DNA of 64,000 nucleotides from Scatavimonas merdigallinarum (lineage in GTDB: Bacteria; Bacillota; Clostridia; Oscillospirales; Acutalibacteraceae). The stretch lies in NCBI GenBank assembly GCA_018713055.1, contig DVFW01000021.1, positions 62,001-126,000 on the forward strand. Reading direction: 5' to 3'. The position numbers and the translations under genes were made by a program. The notes beneath the pieces are model-generated. The model made no database searches and was not told the DNA's origin. It saw only the letters and a list, made by a program, of their open reading frames with translations. Below, piece after piece: positions 41,295 to 50,923 of this stretch (the first letter of the stretch is position 1; each line of letters begins with the position of its first letter).

Positions 41295-42965
41295 ATGAAG
41301 TTGACAGGAGCGCAAGTGCTTGCAGAATGTCTTTTGGAACAGGGGATCGATACCGTATTTGGATATCCCGGCGGGGCCGTATTGGATATTTATGACGCGC
41401 TTTACATGTACAGCGGACAGATCCGGCATATTATGACGGCGCATGAGCAGGGAGCGGCGCATGCAGCGGACGGATATGCGCGCGCGACGGGAAAAACGGG
41501 CGTTGTGATTGCAACTTCCGGCCCCGGCGCTACAAACCTGGTTACGGGGATTGCTTCGGCTTATATGGATTCTTCCCCGATCGTGGCGATTACGGGCAAT
41601 GTTTCGCGCGGATTGCTGGGGCGCGACAGTTTTCAGGAGGTCAATATAAAAGACATTGTAAAGCCTGTGACAAAAGCAAGCTTTCAGGTTATGCATCCAC
41701 AAGAGCTTGCCCCTGTGATCAGAAAGGCGTTTTCCATCGCGCAGGCAGGAAGAAAAGGACCAGTGCTGATTGACATTCCAAAGGATATTACGGCGCTTGA
41801 GACGGAATATCAAAAAGAAACGCCGGAAAAACCGCTGCCGCCGCCGCTGCCGTCAGAAAAGGAGCTGGAACATGCGGCGCGTCTGGTTGAAACGGCACAG
41901 CGTCCTCTGATTTATGCGGGCGGCGGCGTAATCAGCGCGTGCGCTTCAAAAGAGCTTATGGCTTTTGCAGAAAGAATTGGCGCACCTGTGTGCTGCTCGT
42001 TGATGGGAATGGGAGCCATACCGGGCAGCCATCCGCTGTTTGCAGGAAATATAGGTATGCACGGCGTTTATGAAACAAGCCTTGCGGCCAGGCAGGCCGA
42101 CCTGATCCTTGCGCTGGGCGCACGCTTTTCCGACCGGGTGGCGGGTGACAGGGAACGCTTCAGAGAACACGCAAAGATTTTGCATGTGGATATTGACCCA
42201 AAGGAGATCCATAAAAATGTAAAAGCGGATTGCTGGCTGTGCGGGGACGTAAAAGCGGTGCTGCGTGAATGGATGCGCCATATACGGCCGCAGGAGCATA
42301 CCGCGTGGCTTGAACAGATACAGAAATGGAAGGAAGAGGCGCCCAAAAAGGCTGCCGACCGGCATGGAGCGCCAACACCACAGTATATTTTACATGTACT
42401 CTGCCAGCAAAAGGCGGATGAAGACAGAATTGTGACAGACGTCGGCCAGCACCAGATGTGGACGGTGCAGGAATGTTGCTTTAACCGGCCGCGGACCTTT
42501 TTGACTTCCGGAGGGCTTGGAACGATGGGCTTTGGCATGGGCGCGGCAATTGGTGCGCAGGCGGCGCTTCCGTACAGGCGTGTGACGCTGATTACGGGCG
42601 ACGGCAGCTTTCATATGAATTTAAATGAGCTTGTAACGCTTAAATCGTATAAGCTGCCGGTAGTGGTTGCAATTATGAATAACACTGTGTTAGGGATGGT
42701 GCGGCAATGGCAAAAGCTATTCTACGGCGGTCGTTTTTCACAGACCGATCCGCACAGAGCTACAGATTTTGCCGCGCTTGCAAGGGCGTTTGGAATAGAA
42801 GCGATGACGGTCCATTCTTATCAGGAGGTTGTGCCGGTGGTAGAAAAAGCGTACAGCCTGCACGCGCCGGTTGTGATAGATTTCCGTATATCGCCGGATG
42901 AAAACGTGCTGCCGATGATCCCTCCGGGAAAAACGGCGGACGATATGATTTTAGATTTGTGGTAA
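41295..42965 (+). CDS. ilvB: Acetolactate/acetohydroxyacid synthase, large (catalytic) subunit
   Basis: A 556-residue thiamine-diphosphate enzyme. The N-terminal ThDP-activating glutamate is in AHEQGAAHAADGYAR (near residue 50), ATSGPGATNLVTG follows, and the central FAD-type domain precedes a C-terminal ThDP motif GDGSFHMNLNEL...IMNN. It condenses pyruvate with 2-oxobutyrate or pyruvate in branched-chain amino acid synthesis. Biosynthetic rather than catabolic use is indicated by the T-box leader and the adjacent cimA. No small regulatory subunit (ilvN) gene is in the window. ATG 41295 follows AGGTGAG. Confidence 0.94.
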   Translation: MKLTGAQVLAECLLEQGIDTVFGYPGGAVLDIYDALYMYSGQIRHIMTAHEQGAAHAADGYARATGKTGVVIATSGPGATNLVTGIASAYMDSSPIVAITGNVSRGLLGRDSFQEVNIKDIVKPVTKASFQVMHPQELAPVIRKAFSIAQAGRKGPVLIDIPKDITALETEYQKETPEKPLPPPLPSEKELEHAARLVETAQRPLIYAGGGVISACASKELMAFAERIGAPVCCSLMGMGAIPGSHPLFAGNIGMHGVYETSLAARQADLILALGARFSDRVAGDRERFREHAKILHVDIDPKEIHKNVKADCWLCGDVKAVLREWMRHIRPQEHTAWLEQIQKWKEEAPKKAADRHGAPTPQYILHVLCQQKADEDRIVTDVGQHQMWTVQECCFNRPRTFLTSGGLGTMGFGMGAAIGAQAALPYRRVTLITGDGSFHMNLNELVTLKSYKLPVVVAIMNNTVLGMVRQWQKLFYGGRFSQTDPHRATDFAALARAFGIEAMTVHSYQEVVPVVEKAYSLHAPVVIDFRISPDENVLPMIPPGKTADDMILDLW

Positions 42966-42996
42966 GATTCAGGTGGACTGGGAAAGGGTGGTTTTT

Positions 42997-44568
42997 ATGA
43001 ATCCGGTTGTTGAAATACTCGACTCCACATTGCGCGACGGCGCCCAGGGAGAAGGCATCTCCTTTTCTGTTGAGGATAAACTCAGTATTGTAAAAGCGCT
43101 TGACCAGATAGGCGTACAGTATATTGAAGCGGGAAACCCCGGTTCCAATCCAAAGGATCTGGAGTTTTTCCGGCGCGCGGGCGCGCTTTCACTGCTTCAT
43201 GCGCGTCTGGTGGCTTTTGGGAGTACCAGACGGAAGAACATACAGGTTGAGCAGGACAAAAACATTCGAGCGCTGCTTTCTGCAAATACGTCCGCTGTTG
43301 CCGTTTTTGGAAAGTGCTGGCGCCTGCATGTGAAGGAGATTCTGTCTACAACAGCGCAGGAAAATCTGCGAATGATATATGACACATGCAGGTATTTGAA
43401 AGAACAGGGAAAAACCGTGTTTTTCGACGCCGAGCATTTTTTTGATGGATATAAGGACGATCCCCAATTTGCAATGCAGGCTTTGCAGGCCGCCTGCGAT
43501 GCAGGGGCGGACCGCCTTGTTCTGTGTGATACAAACGGGGCGGCGTTTCCGGATGAAATTTTTGAAATTACAAAAAAGGTGAACGATCAGTTTGGCGGCA
43601 GAGTAGGCATTCATACACACAATGACCGTGCAATGGCCGTTGCAAACACCATTATGGCGGTCAAAGCGGGCGCCGTTCAGGTGCAGGGTACGTTTTTGGG
43701 TGTTGGAGAGCGTTGCGGCAACGCAAACCTGTGCTCCATTCTCCCCAATCTTTTGCTGAAAATGCACAGAAACTGTATACCGGAGGAAAATTTGAGGCTG
43801 CTTACTGCAACGGCCCGTGAAATAGCGGAGGTTTCCAACACTTCTATTAAGAAAAACGAACCGTTTGTCGGGACCAGCGCGTTTGCACACAAGGCGGGAA
43901 TGCATGCTGACGGCGTGCTGAAGCTGCCGCGGTCTTTTGAGCATATCAATCCCGAAAGCGTTGGGAATGAAAGACGTTTTTTGATGTCTGAAATATCCGG
44001 GCGCACGGCAGTGCTGGAAAAGGTTAAGAAAATAGACCCGAGCGTCACCAAAGACAGCCCCCAGACCGTGCGTATTTTAAATGAACTCAAGAAAAAGGAG
44101 CAGGAAGGGTATCAGTTTGAAGGCGCAGACTCTAGCTTTGAAATGTTGGTGCGCAAAACCCTTGGGACTTACCGGCCCTTTTTTGAGCTGACCAATTATA
44201 AAATTGTGACAGGCCGCCCGTGTGAACAGAATTACAGCGCCACAGCTACGGTTAAGATCCGCGTGGGTGAGCAAGACCAGCTGATGGCAGCCGAGGGCAA
44301 CGGGCCGATCAACGCCATAGACAAAGCGTTGCGCGCAGCGTTGGAAGTTTTTTATCCTTCGCTTAAGAAAATGCGTCTGATCGATTATAAGGTTAGGGTA
44401 ATGGATTCCAAACAGGCGACCGGTGCGGCCGTACGCGTTTTGATTACGTCTACGGATGGCGGGCGTGTCTGGACAACGGTGGGCGTATCGCAGGACGTGG
44501 TGGAAGCCAGCCGCCTGGCGCTTACGGAATCCATAGAATATAAGCTGATTACGGACGCGCAAGCATAA
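42997..44568 (+). CDS. cimA: (R)-citramalate synthase
   Basis: A 523-residue DRE-TIM metallolyase. The N-terminal LDSTLRDGAQGEGISFSVEDKL, IEAGNPGSNPKD and LCDTNGAAFPDEI, with IHTHNDRAMAVANT (metal-binding HxH), match CimA rather than 2-isopropylmalate synthase. The C-terminal LeuA-type regulatory domain (from about residue 385) allows feedback inhibition. It condenses pyruvate and acetyl-CoA to citramalate, the threonine-independent entry to isoleucine. ATG 42997 follows AAAGGGTGG; the eight-residue upstream extension is rejected. It lies 31 nt after ilvB under the same T-box. Confidence 0.93.
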   Translation: MNPVVEILDSTLRDGAQGEGISFSVEDKLSIVKALDQIGVQYIEAGNPGSNPKDLEFFRRAGALSLLHARLVAFGSTRRKNIQVEQDKNIRALLSANTSAVAVFGKCWRLHVKEILSTTAQENLRMIYDTCRYLKEQGKTVFFDAEHFFDGYKDDPQFAMQALQAACDAGADRLVLCDTNGAAFPDEIFEITKKVNDQFGGRVGIHTHNDRAMAVANTIMAVKAGAVQVQGTFLGVGERCGNANLCSILPNLLLKMHRNCIPEENLRLLTATAREIAEVSNTSIKKNEPFVGTSAFAHKAGMHADGVLKLPRSFEHINPESVGNERRFLMSEISGRTAVLEKVKKIDPSVTKDSPQTVRILNELKKKEQEGYQFEGADSSFEMLVRKTLGTYRPFFELTNYKIVTGRPCEQNYSATATVKIRVGEQDQLMAAEGNGPINAIDKALRAALEVFYPSLKKMRLIDYKVRVMDSKQATGAAVRVLITSTDGGRVWTTVGVSQDVVEASRLALTESIEYKLITDAQA

Positions 44569-44626
44569 GATGTGGTGTTTTGCAGGAAATGTTAACGAAA
44601 TATTCATATTTTATGCAGCAAAAAAT

Positions 44627-44655
44627 TTGTTTTTCCGCTGGAAATCATGTATAAT
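44627..44655 (+). promoter_or_regulatory. Promoter of the citrate synthase gene
   Basis: TTGTTT (44627-44632), a 17-nt spacer and TATAAT (44650-44655), 90 nt before the start codon. Confidence 0.65.
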
Positions 44656-44744
44656 GAAAAACAATAGATGACTTTTATTCAGTTATAAGGGCCGCCCGCT
44701 GCGTCCTGCGGCGCTTACCCAAAACAGGAAAAGGAGTGAGGAAT

Positions 44745-46112
44745 ATGCAGGCTAAAAACAAGTTCAGCGAAATTACCCCGGAGGTTATGGCTTTAAGTGA
44801 GATGTGCATAAAAAACAGCAGCATCGACCCGGCGCTGTATACGAAGTACGACGTAAAAAGAGGGCTGCGCGATTTAAACGGGCAGGGCGTGCTTACCGGC
44901 CTTACGGAAATTTCAGAGGTCTGCTCTACAGAACTTGTGGACGGCAAACGGATTCCTGTGGACGGCAAGCTGTTTTACAGGGGCTACGATGTGGAGGAAA
45001 TTGTAAAGGGATTTATCAGGGACGAGAGGTTTGGCTTTGAAGAGGTTACCTATCTTCTTCTGTTTGGAAAGCTTCCGACCGGAGAAGAGTTGAATCAATT
45101 TACAGCGCTGCTTGACTATTACCGCACGCTTCCGACCAGTTTTGTGCGCGATATTATTATGAAATCCCCCAGTAAGGATATTATGAACGCAATGGCAAGA
45201 AGCGTTTTGACGCTGTATTCTTATGATGAAAACCCGGAGGATACATCGATCCCGAATGTACTGCGGCAGTGTTTGCAGCTGATATCGCTTTTCCCGATTT
45301 TGTCTGTTTACGGTTTTCAGGCCTACGGCTATTACCATGAAAACAAAAGCCTTGTGATCCACACACCTCAGCCGGAGCTTTCTACGGCGGAAAATATTTT
45401 ATATATGTTAAGGCTGGACAGCAAATACACGCGGCTGGAGGCGAAGCTACTGGATATGGCGCTGGTGCTTCACGCGGAGCACGGCGGCGGGAACAACTCT
45501 ACCTTCACCACGCATGTTGTAACCTCTTCGGGGACGGACACCTACTCTGCCATAGCGGCGGCGCTCGGTTCTTTAAAGGGGCCGAAGCACGGCGGTGCCA
45601 ATATTAAGGTTGTGCAGATGTTTGACGACATTAAGGCGCATGTAAAGGATTATAGAGACGAAGAAGAAATTGGCGCATATGTCAGAAAAATTTTACATAA
45701 GGAAGCGTTTGATAAATCTGGTCTGGTTTATGGGATGGGCCACGCTATTTATTCCCTTTCTGACCCCAGAGCGCGGGTCTTTAAACACTTTGTAGAAAGC
45801 CTTTCCAAAGAAAAAGGAAGGGAGGACGAATTTGTCCTGTATTCAAACGTGGCGAAGCTTGCATCCCAGATCATTGCAAAGGAAAGGAAGATTTACAAAG
45901 GTGTAAGCGCCAATGTAGACTTTTACAGCGGCTTTGTTTACAGCATGCTGGATTTGCCCACGGAGCTTTATACACCGCTTTTTGCAATTGCAAGGATTGC
46001 CGGATGGAGCGCACACAGAATTGAAGAACTGGTTAATCCGAGCAAAATTATTCGCCCTGCGTATATGAATGTGCAGGAAAGACGGCCCTATGTACAGATT
46101 CAGGACAGGTAA
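44745..46112 (+). CDS. Citrate synthase family protein
   Basis: A 455-residue citrate/2-methylcitrate synthase. Active-site regions are the histidine in HAEHGGGNNSTFTTH, GLVYGMGHAIYSLSDPRARVFK with the second His, and NVDFYSGFVY with the catalytic Asp. The GSLKGPKHGGAN segment is also conserved. An N-terminal extension of about 50 residues precedes the usual start of the fold, as in other clostridial members. It would form citrate from acetyl-CoA and oxaloacetate, supplying glutamate synthesis in an incomplete cycle. ATG 44745 is chosen over GTG 44736 because AGGAG lies about 9 nt upstream. It has its own promoter and terminator; no aconitase or isocitrate dehydrogenase is adjacent. Confidence 0.92.
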   Translation: MQAKNKFSEITPEVMALSEMCIKNSSIDPALYTKYDVKRGLRDLNGQGVLTGLTEISEVCSTELVDGKRIPVDGKLFYRGYDVEEIVKGFIRDERFGFEEVTYLLLFGKLPTGEELNQFTALLDYYRTLPTSFVRDIIMKSPSKDIMNAMARSVLTLYSYDENPEDTSIPNVLRQCLQLISLFPILSVYGFQAYGYYHENKSLVIHTPQPELSTAENILYMLRLDSKYTRLEAKLLDMALVLHAEHGGGNNSTFTTHVVTSSGTDTYSAIAAALGSLKGPKHGGANIKVVQMFDDIKAHVKDYRDEEEIGAYVRKILHKEAFDKSGLVYGMGHAIYSLSDPRARVFKHFVESLSKEKGREDEFVLYSNVAKLASQIIAKERKIYKGVSANVDFYSGFVYSMLDLPTELYTPLFAIARIAGWSAHRIEELVNPSKIIRPAYMNVQERRPYVQIQDR

Positions 46113-46138
46113 ATAAAACGTGCAGTTTATGCGTTTTG

Positions 46139-46168
46139 ACAGGCACAAAGCTTTGTGCCTGTTTTTTT
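46139..46168 (+). terminator. Rho-independent terminator after citrate synthase
   Basis: ACAGGCACAAAG and CTTTGTGCCTGT form a perfect 24-nt palindrome (46139-46162), with seven consecutive T from 46162. Confidence 0.92.
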
Positions 46169-46482
46169 GCATGCGCCCTGTGCCCTTTGTGCGCGCATGT
46201 AAATAAAGAGCTATGTGGTAGGTCTGTTTACCGCTGTTGCAGCGGATTATTACATGGTTGTACAGGGATTGGAAGCAGCGGCGGCCACCACATATTTACA
46301 CTTTACAATGTGCGGTGCGGTGTGTTATAAATGGTAGTGGACTTTCAGGTAAAGAGTCGAAAAATCAAATTTTTAATAAGTTGTTAATTTTTTCACAATT
46401 TATTTTTTTGTTTTTCTTTAGAATTAAACGCAGTACGCTTTATTATATAATAATATAATAGCTTTTTGGGAGGGTCGGCGTT
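46169..46482 (+). other. Long intergenic leader before the activase gene
   Basis: About 310 nt without a convincing gene. It holds a small hairpin (CCGCTG/CAGCGG, about 46231-46245), a GC-richer block to 46335, then strongly AT-rich DNA. Two overlapping TATAAT boxes (46446-46451 and 46454-46459) lie just before the Shine-Dalgarno of the next gene, with a weak -35 (TTAAAC, 46424). No recognised riboswitch pattern was found. Confidence 0.5.
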
Positions 46483-49422
46483 TTGAGAATAGGATTGGAT
46501 ATCGGCTCAACAACGGTAAAATGCGTTGTGTTAAGCGATGAAAACAAAATAATCTATAAAACCTACGAGCGGCATTATTCTCAGATTACGCAGAAAATTG
46601 CAGATATATTAAACGTAGTGCGCCATGAAATCAAAGGTGCAGAGCGCGCACTGATTGCGCTTTCCGGTTCTGCCGGTATGGGTGTTGCAGACCGTTGCGG
46701 ATTAGATTTTGTTCAGGAGGTATATGCCACAAGAGTGGCAGCCAAGACCTTTATACCGGGCACGGATGTTATTATTGAACTGGGTGGCGAGGATGCAAAA
46801 ATTCTTTTTCTTACAGGTGGTATGGAAGTTAGAATGAACGGCTCCTGTGCCGGCGGCACGGGAGCGTTTATTGACCAGATGGCTACGCTTTTGAACGTGC
46901 CGCTGGAGCAGATGGATGCACTGGCTTCTGAGCATGAAAAGACGTACACCATAGCTTCCCGCTGCGGTGTGTTTGCAAAGACGGATATCCAGCCGCTTTT
47001 AAACCAGGGGGCAAGAAAAAGCGATATTGCCGAAAGTATTTTTGCCGCGGTTGTAAACCAGACGGTTGCAGGGCTTGCGCAGGGCAGGGAAATTAAGGGG
47101 AATATTGTATATTTGGGTGGCCCGCTTACGTTTATGTCACGTTTGCGCCTGCGCTTTGATAAGGTTTTGCAGACAAAGGGCGTATGTCCTGAAAATTCGC
47201 TGTATTATGTGGCCTGCGGCGCGGCGTTGTGCGCAGAAAAAGCGGTGGATTTTGATGCTGTAATTAAAAAGGTAGAGCATTACAGCGGCAGTGGAAATTT
47301 TGCATTTAACAAGCCGTTGTTTGAAAACAGGCAGGCTTATGAAACCTTTGTGCAGCGCCACAGCCAGGCGGATGTAGAAAAAAAAGATCTGAAAAGCTAT
47401 CAGGGCAGCGTATATATTGGTATGGACGCAGGCTCTACAACGGTAAAGTCTGTTGTTATGGGGGAAAACGGGGAACTGTTGTATTCTAAATACCAGCCCA
47501 ACAGCGGTAATCCCGTGCCGATGATCAAAAGTTTTTTGGAAGAGCTGTACGCGGCGCGGCCGAATTTGCAGATTGCAGCTTCGGCTGTTACAGGCTATGG
47601 GGAGGAAATTATTAAAAACGCATTTTGCGTAGATTACGGAATTGTTGAGACGGTCGCGCATTTTTCTGCAGCAAAGCATTTTATGCCGCAAGTGGAATTT
47701 GTTATTGATATTGGCGGACAGGACATTAAATGCTTTAAAATACACAACGGTACGATTGACAACATTTTCTTAAACGAGGCCTGCTCTTCCGGATGCGGCT
47801 CCTTTTTGCAGACGTTTGCAAATGCGTTGGGCTACACGATTGAGGACTTTTCAAAGCTTGGGCTTTTTGCAAAACAACCGGTCGATTTGGGGTCTCGCTG
47901 TACAGTGTTTATGAACAGCTCAGTAAAACAGGCGCAAAAGGACGGCGCAACTATGGAGGATATTTCTGCCGGACTTTCCATCAGCGTTGTAAAAAACGCG
48001 CTGTACAAGGTGATTCGTGCGTCCAGCCCGCACGAGCTTGGGAAGCATATTGTCGTACAGGGAGGAACTTTCCTCAACGACGCAGTATTGCGTGCTTTTG
48101 AAAAAGAAATGGGCGTTGAAGTTGTGCGGCCTTCTATTTCCGGGTTGATGGGCGCATACGGCGCAGCGCTTTATGCCCAGAGCAAGGCCATGGCTGGCAG
48201 TAAAAGCACAATTTTGGACGCACAGGCGCTTAAATCTTTCCGGCACGAGATACAGGTTGTTTCTTGCGGACTATGCCAGAACAACTGTAGGCTGACCGTC
48301 AATAAATTTGCAGACGGCAGGAGATATATAGGCGGGAACCGCTGTGAGCGGCCGATAACAAAAAAGGCACCGGGAAAAACGCTGAACATGTACGAATATA
48401 AGCTTGGGCTTTTACAGTCTTATAAACCGCAGAAAGGGCCCAGAGGAAAGATAGGCCTTCCCATGGGGCTGAATATGTACGAACTTCTTCCGTTTTGGTA
48501 CAGCTTCTTTACAAAGCTGGGGTTTGAAGTGGTGGCTTCGCCGGTTTCGGACAGAAAGCTGTATGCAAAAGGCCAGCAGACCATTCCGTCTGATACGGTA
48601 TGTTATCCGGCAAAGCTGATGCACGGCCATGTGCAGACGCTGATTGACAGCGGCGTTAAAACTATATTTTACCCGTGCCTGTCGTATAATGTAGATGAGG
48701 GCCTGGGCGATAACCATTATAATTGCCCGGTGGTGGCTTATTATCCGGAGGTTATTGCCGCCAATATGAAAGATGTGTCCGGCGTGACCTTTATTAAGGA
48801 ATATTTGGGCATCCACAGAAAACGGGATTTTCCTAAAAAGGCGCATCAAGCGCTGGAGAAATACTTTGACGGCCTTACGCTTAAGGAAGTAAAGCAGGCG
48901 GCTAAAGCGGCTTATGCAGAGTACAGCGCGTATTTTGAAAAGGTGCGCAGGCATGGCGACGAAATTATAAAACAGGCGGAAGAAGAAGGCAGGGAAATTA
49001 TTGTATTAGCCGGCAGGCCCTATCATGTGGATCCGGAAATTAACAAGGGGATCGACAAGCTTATAACAGGCTTTAACGTTGCAATTGTTTCTGAGGACGT
49101 TGTAAGCTGCCGTGTGAAAAAATTTAGCACGACGGTGCTCAACCAGTGGACTTATCATTCGCGCCTGTATGCAGCCGCGCGGTACATTGCCGGCCGTGCA
49201 GATATGAATTTGATTCAGCTGGTTTCGTTTGGCTGCGGGGTGGACGCAATTACAACGGACGAAGTCCGGGAAATATTAGAGAAAAACGGAAAGATTTACA
49301 CACAGATTAAAATAGATGAAATTACAAACCTTGGTGCAGTAAAGATCCGGGTGCGGAGCCTTTTGGCAGCCATTGCGGAGCAACGCGCCCGTCAAAGCAC
49401 AGACAACCCAACGGCTGTTTAA
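46483..49422 (+). CDS. 2-hydroxyacyl-CoA dehydratase-type activase with duplicated ASKHA domains and DUF2229 region
   Basis: A 979-residue protein of the BadF/BcrA/HgdC activase superfamily. The first ASKHA unit (residues 1-265) starts GLDIGSTTVKCVVL, has Cys in GSCAGGTGAF and SRCGVFAKTD, and ends in GGPLTF. The second unit (about 310-575) starts GMDAGSTTVKSVVM, with Cys in NEACSSGCGSF and SRCTVFMNSS. A cysteine-rich linker (SCGLCQNNCRL, GNRCERP) leads to a C-terminal DUF2229-type region of about 350 residues. ATP-driven activases of this kind pass low-potential electrons to a [4Fe-4S] dehydratase or reductase. TTG start after GGGAGGG. The likely electron acceptor is encoded 30 nt downstream. 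Substrate unknown. Confidence 0.9.
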   Translation: MRIGLDIGSTTVKCVVLSDENKIIYKTYERHYSQITQKIADILNVVRHEIKGAERALIALSGSAGMGVADRCGLDFVQEVYATRVAAKTFIPGTDVIIELGGEDAKILFLTGGMEVRMNGSCAGGTGAFIDQMATLLNVPLEQMDALASEHEKTYTIASRCGVFAKTDIQPLLNQGARKSDIAESIFAAVVNQTVAGLAQGREIKGNIVYLGGPLTFMSRLRLRFDKVLQTKGVCPENSLYYVACGAALCAEKAVDFDAVIKKVEHYSGSGNFAFNKPLFENRQAYETFVQRHSQADVEKKDLKSYQGSVYIGMDAGSTTVKSVVMGENGELLYSKYQPNSGNPVPMIKSFLEELYAARPNLQIAASAVTGYGEEIIKNAFCVDYGIVETVAHFSAAKHFMPQVEFVIDIGGQDIKCFKIHNGTIDNIFLNEACSSGCGSFLQTFANALGYTIEDFSKLGLFAKQPVDLGSRCTVFMNSSVKQAQKDGATMEDISAGLSISVVKNALYKVIRASSPHELGKHIVVQGGTFLNDAVLRAFEKEMGVEVVRPSISGLMGAYGAALYAQSKAMAGSKSTILDAQALKSFRHEIQVVSCGLCQNNCRLTVNKFADGRRYIGGNRCERPITKKAPGKTLNMYEYKLGLLQSYKPQKGPRGKIGLPMGLNMYELLPFWYSFFTKLGFEVVASPVSDRKLYAKGQQTIPSDTVCYPAKLMHGHVQTLIDSGVKTIFYPCLSYNVDEGLGDNHYNCPVVAYYPEVIAANMKDVSGVTFIKEYLGIHRKRDFPKKAHQALEKYFDGLTLKEVKQAAKAAYAEYSAYFEKVRRHGDEIIKQAEEEGREIIVLAGRPYHVDPEINKGIDKLITGFNVAIVSEDVVSCRVKKFSTTVLNQWTYHSRLYAAARYIAGRADMNLIQLVSFGCGVDAITTDEVREILEKNGKIYTQIKIDEITNLGAVKIRVRSLLAAIAEQRARQSTDNPTAV

Positions 49423-49452
49423 GACAGATAACATTGCAAGGAATGATGCACT

Positions 49453-50778
49453 ATGGCAAAGCTTACTTACGATAAGACGGGCCGGCTGCTTTTTACAAAG
49501 GAAATGAAAAGGGAGTATACCATTTTGTTGCCTATGATGGCGCCGATCCACTTTAACCTGATTAAAAATGTGTTTGAAATGTATGGCTATAAAACGGTGC
49601 TGCTGGACACAGAAGGGCCGGAAATTGCACAGGTGGGGCTTAAGTATGTACATAACGATACCTGTTACCCTGCGCTGCTGGTGATCGGCCAGTTTATCCA
49701 TGCGCTGCAAAGCGGTAAGTATGATCTGGAAAAGACAGCGCTGATGATTACACAGACCGGCGGCGGATGCCGTGCTTCCAATTATATTCATTTGCTCAGA
49801 AAAGCGTTGAAAAAGGCAGGGCTGGAGCAAATTCCCGTAGTTTCCCTGAACATGTCCGGGTTGGAAAAAAACAGCGGTTTTTCACTGACGCTGCCCATGA
49901 TCCGCCGCGCAATTGGCGCGCTCGTTTACGGCGACACGCTTATGCTTTTAAGCAACCAGACCAAGCCTTATGAAATACACCCCGGGGAAAGCATGGCGCT
50001 TGTAGATAAATGGGTCGGGACATTGACCGGGATGTTTAAAAAAGGAAAGGGCTTTTCCGTTAAGGAACAGCGCTCTATTCTGGACGAAATTGCAAAATCT
50101 TTTTCGCAGGTTCCCATAAAAAAGACGCCCAAGGTAAAGGTGGGCGTTGTTGGAGAAATTTACGTAAAATACGCGCGGCTTGGAAACAACAATTTGGAGC
50201 AGTTCCTGCAGGAGCAGGACTGCGAGGTATGCGTGCCCGGTATTATGGGCTTTGCACTGTTTAAAGTTGACAACCGCTTGGAGGATATTAAGCTTTACGG
50301 CGGCAGCAAAATAAAATACGGAATTATCAAGGTTTTATTTGACTATCTGGAAAAGATGGAAACGCTTATGATTGAAAGCACCGCCAAATATGGGTTTATC
50401 CCCCCCGGAAAGTACAGTCATACAAAGGAACTGGTAAAGGGCGTAATTGGTTATGGGAGCAAAATGGGCGAGGGCTGGCTTTTAACGGCAGAAATGCTGG
50501 AACTTACAGAAACGGGCTATGCCAATATTGTTTGTACCCAGCCGTTTGGCTGCCTGCCCAACCATATATGCGGAAAAGGAATGATTCGCAAAATTAAAAG
50601 CATTGACGACCGGGCAAACATTGTGGCGATCGACTACGATCCCGGCGCACCGCGCGTTAACCAGGAAAACCGCATTAAGCTTATGCTTGCTGTAGCAAAG
50701 GAAGCGCTTAAAAAGGAGATACAGCAGGCAGAGCGCACGCGTGCAGGAAAAACAGAAAAACCAGTAAAAAAAGAATAA
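49453..50778 (+). CDS. 2-hydroxyacyl-CoA dehydratase-family (COG3580-like) protein
   Basis: A 441-residue protein related to the dehydratase D-component superfamily. Cysteines likely to bind a cluster occur in NDTCYPALL (near residue 72), TGGGCRASNY (near 104), and the C-terminal CTQPFGCLPNHICGKG cluster (near 360). The C-terminus is a Lys/Glu-rich tail. In many Firmicutes this part is fused to the activase; here it is a separate gene directly downstream, and the pair forms an operon closed by a terminator. The best-studied relatives reduce substrates at unusual Fe-S clusters, but no reaction is known for this subgroup, so no substrate is proposed. Confidence 0.85.
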   Translation: MAKLTYDKTGRLLFTKEMKREYTILLPMMAPIHFNLIKNVFEMYGYKTVLLDTEGPEIAQVGLKYVHNDTCYPALLVIGQFIHALQSGKYDLEKTALMITQTGGGCRASNYIHLLRKALKKAGLEQIPVVSLNMSGLEKNSGFSLTLPMIRRAIGALVYGDTLMLLSNQTKPYEIHPGESMALVDKWVGTLTGMFKKGKGFSVKEQRSILDEIAKSFSQVPIKKTPKVKVGVVGEIYVKYARLGNNNLEQFLQEQDCEVCVPGIMGFALFKVDNRLEDIKLYGGSKIKYGIIKVLFDYLEKMETLMIESTAKYGFIPPGKYSHTKELVKGVIGYGSKMGEGWLLTAEMLELTETGYANIVCTQPFGCLPNHICGKGMIRKIKSIDDRANIVAIDYDPGAPRVNQENRIKLMLAVAKEALKKEIQQAERTRAGKTEKPVKKE

Positions 50779-50790
50779 TGGCAGCCTTTA

Positions 50791-50826
50791 AAGAGCGGAT
50801 GTGGCAAGGCACATCCGCTCTTTTTT
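50791..50826 (+). terminator. Rho-independent terminator after the activase operon
   Basis: AAGAGCGGATGTG (50791-50803) pairs with CACATCCGCTCTT (50810-50822), a 6-nt loop, then TTTT. Confidence 0.92.
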
Positions 50827-50923
50827 ACCGTTTTGAAAAACGCCGCTTTATCACCACGGGGAGGACCTGTAAATGCAAGGCGCACAAGCGGTGCAAGAGG
50901 TATTACAGGCAAAATAAGGCATG

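Noticed and set aside
46169..46482. Riboswitch or small ORF before the activase gene
   Set aside because: Only a small hairpin and AT-rich promoter-like DNA were seen; no known riboswitch core and no ORF with a ribosome site.
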